Source: an uncultured Chitinophagales bacterium (GTDB lineage: Bacteria > Bacteroidota > Bacteroidia > Chitinophagales > Chitinophagaceae). From it: DNA of 53,259 nt. Of this stretch, positions 16,736 to 24,871 are shown one piece after another. The stretch lies in assembly GCA_946886475.1 (NCBI GenBank), contig CAMPIQ010000009.1, positions 1 to 53,259 of the forward strand, read 5' to 3'. The position numbers were made by a program, and so were the translations under genes. Numbering within the stretch: the stretch's first letter is position 1; every line of letters begins with the position of its first letter. The notes under the pieces were generated by a model. The model was not told the origin of the DNA. It did no database searches and saw only the letters and a program-made list of their open reading frames with translations.

Positions 16736-17995
16736 TCAGTGAGAAATAATGCCTGTCCAGTTGTAGATCAAAAAACCAAGACCATACAAAATAAATAATG
16801 CGGATCCCATTCCGGGATTCATTGCAAATAAAAGCACAGATAAAATTCCCAGGCCTGCCAGACATACACCATACCATTCTCTCCACCCCTGTGCAGCTGT
16901 AATCGGATATTTTATATTTCCCAGAGGGAGCGCTAAAGAAAGACAGATCATTCCGGCAAAAAATAATCCATCCGCATAATCAGTCTGATCTGCAATTGAT
17001 GTAAATGAAGACAATCCCATAATGGATATGCCTATCATCATTACGGTAACAACATTTATGGCAGACCATTTCTCACCCGCGCTGAGCGCATATTTTCCGG
17101 TTGGATGAAATAAAAGGATAAAGTTGGCAATTGAACCTATTGTCCAGGAAGTAACTATAATAAGGATGTAGGTAGCTATAAGGATCCAGGTAAGCTCACT
17201 TGTATTACCAGCATTAGAAATACCAATAAGTATCCTGAAAGCAACATATAAAAGTATTGGAAGTACAGCCTGCAATTTGCGTCCTTTATTATTGATCCAG
17301 AAACTATATTGCAATAACCATTTGTAAGGAAGTATCCTTGACTTCATGGCTTCTTTCATGCCTGAACGTGCATTTTCAAAATCAGGATCGATCCTTAATG
17401 CTTCCCTGAAATGGTGCAGGGCCTTTTTATGGTTTCCCCGTTCCAGCAAATTCCAACCCACCACTGTATGCGTAACCTCATTATCAGGGTCGTGCGCTAA
17501 TGTGGAATCCATTGTTTTGAATGCTTCATCAATCCGTTTTAATTTATTTAAAGCAATTGACCTCGCATTTAAACAGGTTATATTATTGGGGTCAAGCGCC
17601 AAACCACTGTTGGAAGTATCAAGCGCTCTTTCAAAATGCTTCTGGTCTATCAGAACCAGGGAGAGCAGTCCAAAGTATTCTGCATTGAGTGGATCTATCT
17701 CAATAGCCTTATTCAAATTGGTTTCTGCAATCAGGTTTTCATCTTTATGATAATATCCAAATCCCAATAAATAAAAAAAGAAACTGTTATTGGGGTCAAT
17801 GGCTAATGCCCTGGAGACAATCCGGATACCTTCATCAATTTGTTTATTATTCATATAGCATCTGCCCATTAATGCTAAAGCATCTGCATTGTCCGGTTCC
17901 TTTTCAAGCGCCTGCTTTATCATTTTCTCCGCATCCTTAAAGCGGCCCTGTTCCATTAGGATATCGCCTCTTTCCAAAAGCATTTCAACTTCCAT
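16736..17995 (-). CDS. TPR-repeat membrane protein of unknown function
   Basis: The protein has 419 residues in two halves. The first (1 to about 205) is six TPR units in tandem, for example GRFKDAEKMIKQALEKEPDN and HKKALHHFREALRIDPDF. The second (about 235-419) is very hydrophobic with about six predicted membrane helices, such as AVLPILLYVAFRILIG and WILIATYILIIVTSWTIG. Since there is no signal peptide, the TPR half should face the cytoplasm. It starts only 3 nt after the stop of the TPR-AAA+ ATPase gene, so the two are almost certainly co-translated and probably work together, for instance with the membrane protein as dock for the ATPase. No enzymatic motif is visible. Confidence 0.8.
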   Translation of the reverse strand: MEVEMLLERGDILMEQGRFKDAEKMIKQALEKEPDNADALALMGRCYMNNKQIDEGIRIVSRALAIDPNNSFFFYLLGFGYYHKDENLIAETNLNKAIEIDPLNAEYFGLLSLVLIDQKHFERALDTSNSGLALDPNNITCLNARSIALNKLKRIDEAFKTMDSTLAHDPDNEVTHTVVGWNLLERGNHKKALHHFREALRIDPDFENARSGMKEAMKSRILPYKWLLQYSFWINNKGRKLQAVLPILLYVAFRILIGISNAGNTSELTWILIATYILIIVTSWTIGSIANFILLFHPTGKYALSAGEKWSAINVVTVMMIGISIMGLSSFTSIADQTDYADGLFFAGMICLSLALPLGNIKYPITAAQGWREWYGVCLAGLGILSVLLFAMNPGMGSALFILYGLGFLIYNWTGIISH

Positions 17996-17998
17996 TGT

Positions 17999-19306
17999 CT
18001 ATTTTTTTATTTTCAGGTATCTGAGAATATCATCATACAGCCCCGATTCATTCGAATAAAGGGCATAATTTCTTGCCGTTGAGAACCATTCCAGGGTTGT
18101 AGGCCTGTGTTGTTTTATTGCTGCCATCAATATTTTTGTATCTACTGCCTGCACCTCTCCTTTAGCCATAGACTCTCTTAATTTTTCCTCTATGGCAATA
18201 TCAACTACTGCTTTTAAATCTGCACCGGAATAATCAGCGGTTGACCTGGCAATTTTTCCAAAATCAATTTCACCTGCAGGTTTGTCCTTCAGAAGACTAA
18301 TTAAAATTTCTTCCCGGGCAGAAACGTCGGGTGGTTCAACAAATATGATCCGGTCGAATCTTCCCGGCCTTCTGAATGCGGCATCAACGCTCCATGGCGC
18401 GTTGGTAGCAGCAAGTATCAGTACGCCATCATTATCTGATCCTACATTATCCATTTCACTGAGAAACTGGTTGATGACATGGCGCATGGCAGATTGCTTT
18501 AAGTCATTTCTGCTGGCACCCATGGCATCAACTTCATCAAAAAATAAAACACAGGGCTTGTTTCGCCTTGCCAGTTCGAAGATATCGTGAAGATTTTTTT
18601 CACTATTCCCAATCCACATATCAAGAATATCATGGAGCCCAATATTGATAAATCTGGAATTGATCTCACCGGCAGTTGCCTTGGCAATGTAGGTTTTACC
18701 GCATCCCGGAGGACCATATAATAAAATGCCACCTCCAGTTTTTTTACCGAAAGCTTTGTACAGACCGGGATTATTGAGCGGCTGAATAATTTTAATGGAA
18801 ATTTCATCTTTAACCTTTTTCATTCCACCAACATCACTGAACCTTTCAACGGGTTTTTCAAGAAAAAATCTGGAATGGCCTTCTTCCTGGTCTTCTTCAG
18901 TGGAAACAGGTGCGGAAGGAACCCTTAATATTCCATCTAACTCTTCATCTGAAAAGTGAGGATTACCCAGAAGCACCTGTTTGTAAATGCCCATTGCTTC
19001 AGAAATTTCATTTCCCTTCACAAGACATTTAATATAAAGCACCTTCTGCTGATCATCCAGATCATCATACAATTGTTCGTAAACAATTGAAGCTGCAGAA
19101 TATTTTTTTAAATGGTAATAGCACTCCGCCAAACCCAGTTGGGCCTTTTTATTTCCATAACTTTTCTCCAGTATTTTATGGAATTGCTTTTCTGCTTCTG
19201 CATACATTTTTGCATTCAGCATCATTTGTGCAACGTGAAGCCTGAGGGGAACATTATCAGGTGATAACTCCAGCGCTTCCAGTAAGTCTTTAATTGCCTG
19301 GCTCAT
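17999..19306 (-). CDS. TPR-AAA+ ATPase of the classical (p97/Vps4-like) clade
   Basis: This protein of 435 residues has an N-terminal TPR region (about 1-120) followed by an acidic linker and one AAA+ module (about 155-400). Walker A is GPPGCGKT (198-205), the pore loop has the aromatic-hydrophobic-Gly form MWIGNSE near 231, Walker B is VLFFDEVDAMG, and the second region of homology is AATNAPWSVDAAFRRPGRFD, with the arginine fingers of classical AAA proteins. It is therefore likely to form a hexamer that remodels or unfolds proteins. No protease or nuclease domain is attached. The C-terminal part (LEWFSTARNYALYSNESGLYDD, shown here as two pieces LEWFSTARNYAL and YSNESGLYDD) resembles Vps4-like tails. 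It lies 35 nt after recN and 3 nt before the TPR membrane gene. Confidence 0.85.
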   Translation of the reverse strand: MSQAIKDLLEALELSPDNVPLRLHVAQMMLNAKMYAEAEKQFHKILEKSYGNKKAQLGLAECYYHLKKYSAASIVYEQLYDDLDDQQKVLYIKCLVKGNEISEAMGIYKQVLLGNPHFSDEELDGILRVPSAPVSTEEDQEEGHSRFFLEKPVERFSDVGGMKKVKDEISIKIIQPLNNPGLYKAFGKKTGGGILLYGPPGCGKTYIAKATAGEINSRFINIGLHDILDMWIGNSEKNLHDIFELARRNKPCVLFFDEVDAMGASRNDLKQSAMRHVINQFLSEMDNVGSDNDGVLILAATNAPWSVDAAFRRPGRFDRIIFVEPPDVSAREEILISLLKDKPAGEIDFGKIARSTADYSGADLKAVVDIAIEEKLRESMAKGEVQAVDTKILMAAIKQHRPTTLEWFSTARNYALYSNESGLYDDILRYLKIKK

Positions 19307-19341
19307 TACAGATCCAAAATATTATTTGATTTTTTAAACTC

Positions 19342-21000
19342 CTAATTCATCACCATTTCCCTTGCATTTTCCAGCGCAGCCGCTGTAGGCTTTTCGCCAC
19401 TCAACATTTTGGCAATTGCAACTATTCTTTCATCAGTACTCAATAAACGCACGCCGGTAGTAATGGTATGATCCTTTACCGTTTTGTAAACCAGGAAATG
19501 CGCATCGGCCTTTCCTGCCATCTGTGGCTGGTGTGTAATGCAGATCACCTGCCGGGCCATGGCAAGGTCTTTCATAATCACGCCCACCTGTTTGGCTGCT
19601 TCACCTGAAATGCCTGTATCTATTTCATCGAAGATGAGGGTGGGAAGGTCCATTGACCGGGCAACAAGTGATTTAATGCAAAGCATCAAACGGCTCAACT
19701 CTCCTCCGCTTGCCACTTTTCTCAACGGTTGAAGCTGGTTGGTTTTATTCGCATCAAATAAAAATTCAATTCTGTCACTGCCGGTTGAGCCCAGCTGGGT
19801 TGCATGAACTTCAACTTTGAGTTTTGCATTTGGCATGCCCACCTGTGCAAGCATTTTATTGACCTGCGATTCCAGTGATGACACTTTAGATTTTCTTGCT
19901 GCTGATAGAATTCCGGCTTCGTGGGCAGCCTTATCCCTGAGCGAAGTATATGCCTTTTCTGATCTTAGAATTGCATCATCAATATTCAATACCGCCTGAA
20001 GTTTTTCATTCAGCATTGCTTTGATCTCAAGCAATTCATTCGTGGATTTTACACCATGCTTTTTCAGGATCTTATAACCCAGTGACAACCTTTCATTGAT
20101 CCTTTCCATTTCAGCCGCATCCGAATTAATATGGCCACTGATCCTGTCCGTTTCATCGGCAATATCCTGCAATTCTATATGTACGGACTGGAGTCTTTGT
20201 ACAAGCGGTGGAATATCCTCCAGCATTTCACTATAGTGCTGCAGGCCGGTGATCATATTCTTAAGTTGCCGCAATACAGGCTCCTCACTTTCTTCCAGTT
20301 CATAAAAAGTTTTGGTAAGTGCAGTCTTAATTCCTTCTGCATTGGACTGCAACTTAAGATCCCTGTCCAGATCTTCCAGTTCATTTTCCCTGAATGCTGC
20401 TTCTTCAAGTTCATTGAACTGAAACTGGTAATAATCAAACTCTTTATTGAATTGTTCTTTCTGTTGTTTTAATTTTTCCAGTGTGTCCTCTGCAGCTTTA
20501 AGTGCATTGAAGGTGAGGCGGTAATTTTTCAATGTCTCCCTGTTACCGGCAAGGGCATCCATCACCTCTCTTTGAAAATCACTTTCCCCCAATTCAACTG
20601 TATCAAACTGCTGGTGAAGATCTACAAGTAAATTACTCAATTGGTTCAATTGAGACAGGTTCACTGGCGTATCATTAATAAATGCCCGTGATTTTCCGTT
20701 TGGTGCAATTTCTCTTCTTACAACCAGTTCATCGTTGATATCAAGCTCATTGTTTTTTAAAAATTGGAGAACATGTGCATCAGTTGATTCTCCTCTGAAG
20801 CTTCCCTCCACTATGCATTTTTTTTCCTTCACCTGCAACACATTACTGTCTGCTCTCTGACCCAATATCAATCCAAGTGCGCCCACAAGAATTGATTTTC
20901 CCGCTCCCGTTTCGCCCGTTATGATATTGAGCCCTGAAGAAAAATCCACTTCAAGCTTTTCTATAATGGCATAATTCTTAATTGATAGCCTGCTTAACAT
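19342..21000 (-). CDS. recN: DNA repair protein RecN
   Basis: RecN is an SMC-like ATPase that acts in double-strand break repair. The protein has 552 residues: an N-terminal ABC half with ITGETGAGKSIL (Walker A), a central pair of coiled-coil stretches (about 155-360), and a C-terminal ABC half with ASGGELSRLMLCIK and LIFDEIDTGISGEAA. The length is normal. It is first in a run with the TPR-AAA+ and TPR membrane genes. The upstream gap holds the terminator of the zinc-ribbon gene, so recN should have its own promoter, which I could not place. Confidence 0.95.
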   Translation of the reverse strand: MLSRLSIKNYAIIEKLEVDFSSGLNIITGETGAGKSILVGALGLILGQRADSNVLQVKEKKCIVEGSFRGESTDAHVLQFLKNNELDINDELVVRREIAPNGKSRAFINDTPVNLSQLNQLSNLLVDLHQQFDTVELGESDFQREVMDALAGNRETLKNYRLTFNALKAAEDTLEKLKQQKEQFNKEFDYYQFQFNELEEAAFRENELEDLDRDLKLQSNAEGIKTALTKTFYELEESEEPVLRQLKNMITGLQHYSEMLEDIPPLVQRLQSVHIELQDIADETDRISGHINSDAAEMERINERLSLGYKILKKHGVKSTNELLEIKAMLNEKLQAVLNIDDAILRSEKAYTSLRDKAAHEAGILSAARKSKVSSLESQVNKMLAQVGMPNAKLKVEVHATQLGSTGSDRIEFLFDANKTNQLQPLRKVASGGELSRLMLCIKSLVARSMDLPTLIFDEIDTGISGEAAKQVGVIMKDLAMARQVICITHQPQMAGKADAHFLVYKTVKDHTITTGVRLLSTDERIVAIAKMLSGEKPTAAALENAREMVMN

Positions 21001-21081
21001 ATAAATGACAAATTACTCTATTTCCATTTCTTAAAAATGAGCTTTACAACTTAAATAGGGGTATAAAAACCCGGCAAAAAT

Positions 21082-21108
21082 AAAAATCCCCCACTGTACG
21101 CGGGGGAT
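21082..21108 (-). terminator. Terminator of the zinc-ribbon gene
   Basis: ATCCCCC (21086-21092) pairs with GGGGGAT (21102-21108) around a 9-nt loop. On the minus strand it is followed by TTTATTTTTG, 22 nt after the stop codon. Confidence 0.75.
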
Positions 21109-21130
21109 CTATATTCTGATCAGCGTTCTT

Positions 21131-21886
21131 TTATTTTACATCAACTGAATCCACCAGATCTGAATCTACCAGGATCCTTCCACAGTTTTCACAAACCATA
21201 ACTTTCTTGCGTTGTTTGATCTCACTTTGCTTTTGAGGAGGGATATAGTAAAAACATCCGCCACAGGCATCTCTTTCCACCGGAACCACGGCAAGTCCGT
21301 TCCTGTAATTCTTACGGATCTTTTCATAACTGGCCAGTAATCGCGGATCAACATGTGAACGGGCACCTTCAGCCAGTTTATTAAACTGCTTTTCCTCTTT
21401 TTCAGTAGCGGAAATGATCTTTTCCAACTCGCCTTTCTTTGTTCCCAAAACACCCTCTTTGCCACCCAGGGCTTTTTTTGCCTTTTCAAGTGCAATGGCT
21501 TTATCAGCAATTTCCTCGTTTGCATCCTTGATGTGCTTTTCGCAAAGTTTCACTTCAAGCTGCTGCATTTCAATTTCCTTATTGATGGCCTCAAACTCAC
21601 GGTTATTTTTTACGTTCTCACTTTGTTTCTCGTACTTCTTTACCAGCGCCTGGGCTTCTTTAATGGCTTCTTTTTTCTGTTCGATAAATTCAGTGATACC
21701 ATTGATCTCCTCTTCAATTCGCAGCTGGCGGGCATGAAGTCCCTGTATCTCATCTTCCAGATCGGCAACCTCCATAGGAAGTTCGCCCTTCAGGATGTGA
21801 ATCTCATCCAGCTTAGAATCCACCTTCTGAAGCTGTACCAAAGAGGATAATTTTTCTTCTACTGAATACTCTTTAACGTTGGCCAT
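21131..21886 (-). CDS. Coiled-coil protein with C4 zinc ribbon (CT398-like)
   Basis: The protein has 251 residues. About 1-180 is a long coiled coil rich in Glu, Lys and Leu. The C-terminal part is a zinc ribbon with paired cysteines, CGGCFYY and MVCENCGRIL, which should bind one zinc ion. Proteins of this build are widespread; the chlamydial homologue CT398 has been linked to sigma-54 and secretion components, but a general role is not established. It follows the Nif3-like gene after a 101-nt spacer of short repeats, a pairing common in Bacteroidota. Confidence 0.82.
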   Translation of the reverse strand: MANVKEYSVEEKLSSLVQLQKVDSKLDEIHILKGELPMEVADLEDEIQGLHARQLRIEEEINGITEFIEQKKEAIKEAQALVKKYEKQSENVKNNREFEAINKEIEMQQLEVKLCEKHIKDANEEIADKAIALEKAKKALGGKEGVLGTKKGELEKIISATEKEEKQFNKLAEGARSHVDPRLLASYEKIRKNYRNGLAVVPVERDACGGCFYYIPPQKQSEIKQRKKVMVCENCGRILVDSDLVDSVDVK

Positions 21887-21917
21887 TGTGTTGTAGTATT
21901 ATTATATATTTTATGAT

Positions 21918-21992
21918 CGTGAACCGTCAATCGTGAATCGTGAATTGTCAATCTATACTTCTTCAGGCTCCATCCTCCATTGACGACTCACG
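21918..21992. repeat. Spacer of short tandem words with an inverted partner
   Basis: GTGAACCGTCAATC (21919-21932) and GTGAATTGTCAATC (21940-21953) are near-identical, with another GTGAATC between. An approximate reverse complement, TTGACGACTCACG (21980-21992, 11 of 13 bases), overlaps the Nif3 stop codon. Confidence 0.6.
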
Positions 21993-23085
21993 TAAAATAC
22001 TTCACGGGATTGGTATTTACGCTTGTTTTAAGGACCGCAAAAGTAGGGAATTTTTCCGCTAAAAGGTCATGAATAAGGTCGGTAGTGAACTGTTCACTTT
22101 CGTAATGTCCAATATCGGCCAGCACAATACGTCCATTTGTGTCAAAGAATTCATGGTACTTCACATCTGAAGTAATGTATATATCAGCCCCTGACTGAAC
22201 GGCTTTCCCTATCAAAAAGCTGCCGGCTCCTCCGCAAACTGCTACCTTCTTTATGGGTTTGGACAACAATTCCGAATGCCTGACCACCCCGGCCCCAAAA
22301 ATCTTTTTGATTAATTTTAAGAAATCTTTTTCCTCCACCGGCTGTTCCAGTTCCCCTACAACCCCGGAACCAATCCCAAAATGAACATTATCCATGGTAA
22401 ATATATCATAAGCCACTTCTTCATATGGATGATTTTTGATCAGGGCTTCAACCACCTGGTTTTCCAGGAAAAACGGATACACAATTTCGATCTTGGTTTC
22501 TTTTTCATAGTGCCTTTCCCCTTTTTCACCAACATATGGATCCGTTCCTTCCCCTGCTTTAAATGTTCCCGTTCCCTGGCTATTAAAACTGCATTCTGAA
22601 TATTTTCCTATATGTCCGGCGCCTGCTGCAAAAACGGCGTCTCTCACCATTCCTGCTTTGTCATCGGGCGCAAAAGTGATGAGCCTGCGAAGAATTTTAT
22701 TTTTGGGCTGAAGGATAGAGGCATTTTGGAGGTTCAATTTTTTGGCGATCATTCCATTTACGCCCATCAAAATATTATCCAGGTTGGTATGTACGGCATA
22801 AACAGCAATGTCGTTCTTAATGGATTCTATAATTACCTGCTCTACGTAATTATTCCCGTTGATCTTTTTTAAACCTTTAAAAATTACGGGGTGATGGGCA
22901 ATAACCAGGTTACAGTTTTTCTCAACCGCTTCCTGAATAACAGCAGGCGTTACATCCAGGGAACAAAGTACACCTTTGCAATCCCAGTTTTTCATACCTG
23001 TGATCAAACCAGAATTATCATAATCTTCCTGTAATTCAGGCGCTGCATAGTATTCAAGAACGGAAATGAGATCTGAAATTTTCAT
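21988..23085 (-). CDS. Nif3-like dinuclear metal centre protein (DUF34/YqfO type)
   Basis: The protein has 365 residues and belongs to the Nif3/YqfO family, hexameric proteins with a two-metal site of unclear physiological role (formerly GTP cyclohydrolase I type 2). Metal-binding stretches are visible: IAHHPVIFKGL, VHTNLD near the N-terminal third, and DIGHYESE near the C-terminus. The length fits the long form, where a PII/CutA-like insert (about 130-235) lies between the two halves. It starts the run toward the zinc-ribbon gene and is divergent from the YitT gene. Confidence 0.92.
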   Translation of the reverse strand: MKISDLISVLEYYAAPELQEDYDNSGLITGMKNWDCKGVLCSLDVTPAVIQEAVEKNCNLVIAHHPVIFKGLKKINGNNYVEQVIIESIKNDIAVYAVHTNLDNILMGVNGMIAKKLNLQNASILQPKNKILRRLITFAPDDKAGMVRDAVFAAGAGHIGKYSECSFNSQGTGTFKAGEGTDPYVGEKGERHYEKETKIEIVYPFFLENQVVEALIKNHPYEEVAYDIFTMDNVHFGIGSGVVGELEQPVEEKDFLKLIKKIFGAGVVRHSELLSKPIKKVAVCGGAGSFLIGKAVQSGADIYITSDVKYHEFFDTNGRIVLADIGHYESEQFTTDLIHDLLAEKFPTFAVLKTSVNTNPVKYFT

Positions 23086-23182
23086 TTTTGAAAGTTAAGT
23101 CATTAGCTGTTTCATCTGAACTTGCTATTATTGCCTAAAATCAAATAGACTGAGGAATCCATCTGTTAATATTATCTATCAG

Positions 23183-24127
23183 TTGCTTGGTCTTTTCAGA
23201 GACGACCGCAGCCGTTCTATTGAAAATCTGAGGCGGAAAAGAGCAGCCCGATTAATGCGCAAGCGGGCAAAACTTTATTTCAGGGATTTTTTATTTATGG
23301 CCCTAGGGGTGATATCAGCAGGGTTCGGCCTGCAGGGGTTTCTTATTCCTAATGGATTTATTGACGGAGGTGTGGTTGGTATTTCATTATTAACAAACAG
23401 CCAGCAGGATGTTTTACCCCTGTCTGTACTGATCATAATTTTCAACCTTCCATTTCTCTTACTGGGCTACAGGCAGATAAATAAAAATTTCTGTTTAAAA
23501 AGCATCATCGCCATCTCAGCCCTGGCCCTGGCGGTGGAACTGGTTCCCTATCCCAGGATCACTGATGATAAAGTACTGGTGGCAGTATTTGGCGGGTTTT
23601 TTCTTGGGGCCGGAATTGGACTCTCCATACGTGGAGGCGGGGTGATTGATGGTACAGAAGTGCTGGCCATATACCTCAGTAAAAAAAAGAGCTTGTCTGT
23701 TGGGGATTTTATCCTGCTCTTTAATATTATCATTTTCTCTGCTGCCGTTTACCTTCTTTCTATCACGGTAGCCTTATATTCCATTCTCACTTATCTGGCG
23801 GCTTCCAAAACTGTTGATTTCATTCTTGAAGGCATTGAAGAATTTACAGGTGTCACCATAATTTCCACCCGTAGCGGACAGATCACCGAAATGATCAGAA
23901 ATAAACTGGGCAGGGGTTTGACCATATACTCCGGAAGAAAAGGTTTTGGAAAAAGCGGAGCCAGCGATCAGAACGTGGATATCATATTTACGGTAATAAC
24001 CAGGCTTGAGATCAACAGGCTTACCACAGAAATTGAAAGGATTGACCCAAAGGCTTTCATAGTGATGCAAAGCATTAAGGATACCCGGGGCGGCATGGTA
24101 AAAAAAAGACCTTTAAAAGAAAAATAA
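23183..24127 (+). CDS. YitT family membrane protein (DUF161 + DUF2179)
   Basis: This is an integral membrane protein of unknown transport role. The longest form starts at TTG 23183 (314 residues) with an Arg/Lys-rich head; an ATG at 23255 would give 290 residues, and the sequence does not decide. About five or six membrane segments span 35-210, with the YitT-typical GFGLQGFLIPNGFIDGGVVG and IRGGGVIDGTEVLA. The soluble C-terminal DUF2179 domain (about 230-300) has GRGLTIYSGRKGFG. It is divergent from the Nif3 gene, 97 nt away. Confidence 0.88.
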   Translation: MLGLFRDDRSRSIENLRRKRAARLMRKRAKLYFRDFLFMALGVISAGFGLQGFLIPNGFIDGGVVGISLLTNSQQDVLPLSVLIIIFNLPFLLLGYRQINKNFCLKSIIAISALALAVELVPYPRITDDKVLVAVFGGFFLGAGIGLSIRGGGVIDGTEVLAIYLSKKKSLSVGDFILLFNIIIFSAAVYLLSITVALYSILTYLAASKTVDFILEGIEEFTGVTIISTRSGQITEMIRNKLGRGLTIYSGRKGFGKSGASDQNVDIIFTVITRLEINRLTTEIERIDPKAFIVMQSIKDTRGGMVKKRPLKEK

Positions 24128-24182
24128 TTGGTAACTTTTAACTGTCCCTGCCAATGAATCCTTCTATCTGATGTATAACAGT

Positions 24183-24190
24183 TAATTTTG
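24183..24190 (+). promoter_or_regulatory. Possible -7 box for the DinB-like gene
   Basis: TAATTTTG is a full match to TAnnTTTG and ends 6 nt before the ATG at 24197, which would make the mRNA leaderless or nearly so. No TTTG element is seen at the standard distance upstream. Confidence 0.3.
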
Positions 24191-24196
24191 TTCGCC

Positions 24197-24805
24197 ATGT
24201 TCAAAAGAAATAAAAGCTACCTGCTTCTTACTTTTCTTGTACTGACAGGCTTCGGAGGAAGGATCCATTCCAATCTCCTGCCTGGCAAAGAAAGGAAATT
24301 ACTGATCCACGAACTTAAGGATGGTAAAAAAGCGCTCATTCAAAACGTGTCCGGACTGGATGAGAAGCAACTTGACTTCAGGCCAATGCCCACTGCATGG
24401 TCTATCCGGGAAACTGTTTACCACCTGGCCAATTGTGAAAAACAACTCTGGCAGTGGAACGAAAAAGCAATGAAAGAAAAAACAAAGCAGGATGGAGTTT
24501 CACAGTTGATGAAAACGGGATCTTACAAACTGAACCCCGGTCTTAACTTCGAAACCCATCAGTCACTTTCTGCCGGAAACTCCGGATATCAGAACATAAA
24601 TGAAGCGCTGGATGAATTTACCTCAAAACGCACCAGTCTGATCAAATTTGTAAGAACAACCACTGATGATATCCGAACCTGTACGGTAGCATGTCCGTTG
24701 GGCGGAACTGATTCTTATAATTTATTGTTGTCCTCATCCGCACATACGCAAAAACACATTAATGAAATTGAAGCAATAAAGATTAACCCGAACTTTCCGA
24801 AATAA
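24197..24805 (+). CDS. Exported DinB/YfiT-like protein
   Basis: The protein has 202 residues from the ATG at 24197 (a TTG three codons earlier is also open). An N-terminal hydrophobic stretch, YLLLTFLVLTGFGG, looks like a signal peptide or anchor. The rest fits the four-helix DinB/DUF664 fold: HELKDGKKALIQNVSGL, then MPTAWSIRETVYHLANCEKQ with a metal-type His, and HTQKHINEIEAI near the end with two more. Such folds bind a divalent metal through three His and often act as thiol-dependent transferases. An exported DinB protein is less usual. It ends in a very strong terminator. Confidence 0.75.
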   Translation: MFKRNKSYLLLTFLVLTGFGGRIHSNLLPGKERKLLIHELKDGKKALIQNVSGLDEKQLDFRPMPTAWSIRETVYHLANCEKQLWQWNEKAMKEKTKQDGVSQLMKTGSYKLNPGLNFETHQSLSAGNSGYQNINEALDEFTSKRTSLIKFVRTTTDDIRTCTVACPLGGTDSYNLLLSSSAHTQKHINEIEAIKINPNFPK

Positions 24806-24824
24806 GAACACCCTTTTTTAATAT

Positions 24825-24854
24825 GGTCCCGGCTTTGTCCGGGACCTTTTTTTT
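24825..24854 (+). terminator. Strong terminator after the DinB-like gene
   Basis: GGTCCCGG (24825-24832) pairs perfectly with CCGGGACC (24839-24846) around the loop CTTTGT, followed by eight T residues. Its loop also carries the TTTG of the next gene's putative promoter. Confidence 0.92.
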
Positions 24855-24866
24855 ATACTAGTTTTG
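24834..24866 (+). promoter_or_regulatory. Promoter of the M32 carboxypeptidase gene, overlapping the terminator
   Basis: TTTG (24834-24837), inside the terminator loop, is followed after 21 nt by TAGTTTTG (24859-24866), a full -7 match. The predicted start of transcription is at or next to the ATG at 24872, so the message may be leaderless. Confidence 0.45.
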
Positions 24867-24871
24867 AAAAC

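Noticed and set aside
16736..19306. TPR-AAA+ pair as an anti-phage defence system
   Set aside because: No effector, nuclease, protease or sensor domain is seen, and the neighbours are housekeeping genes.
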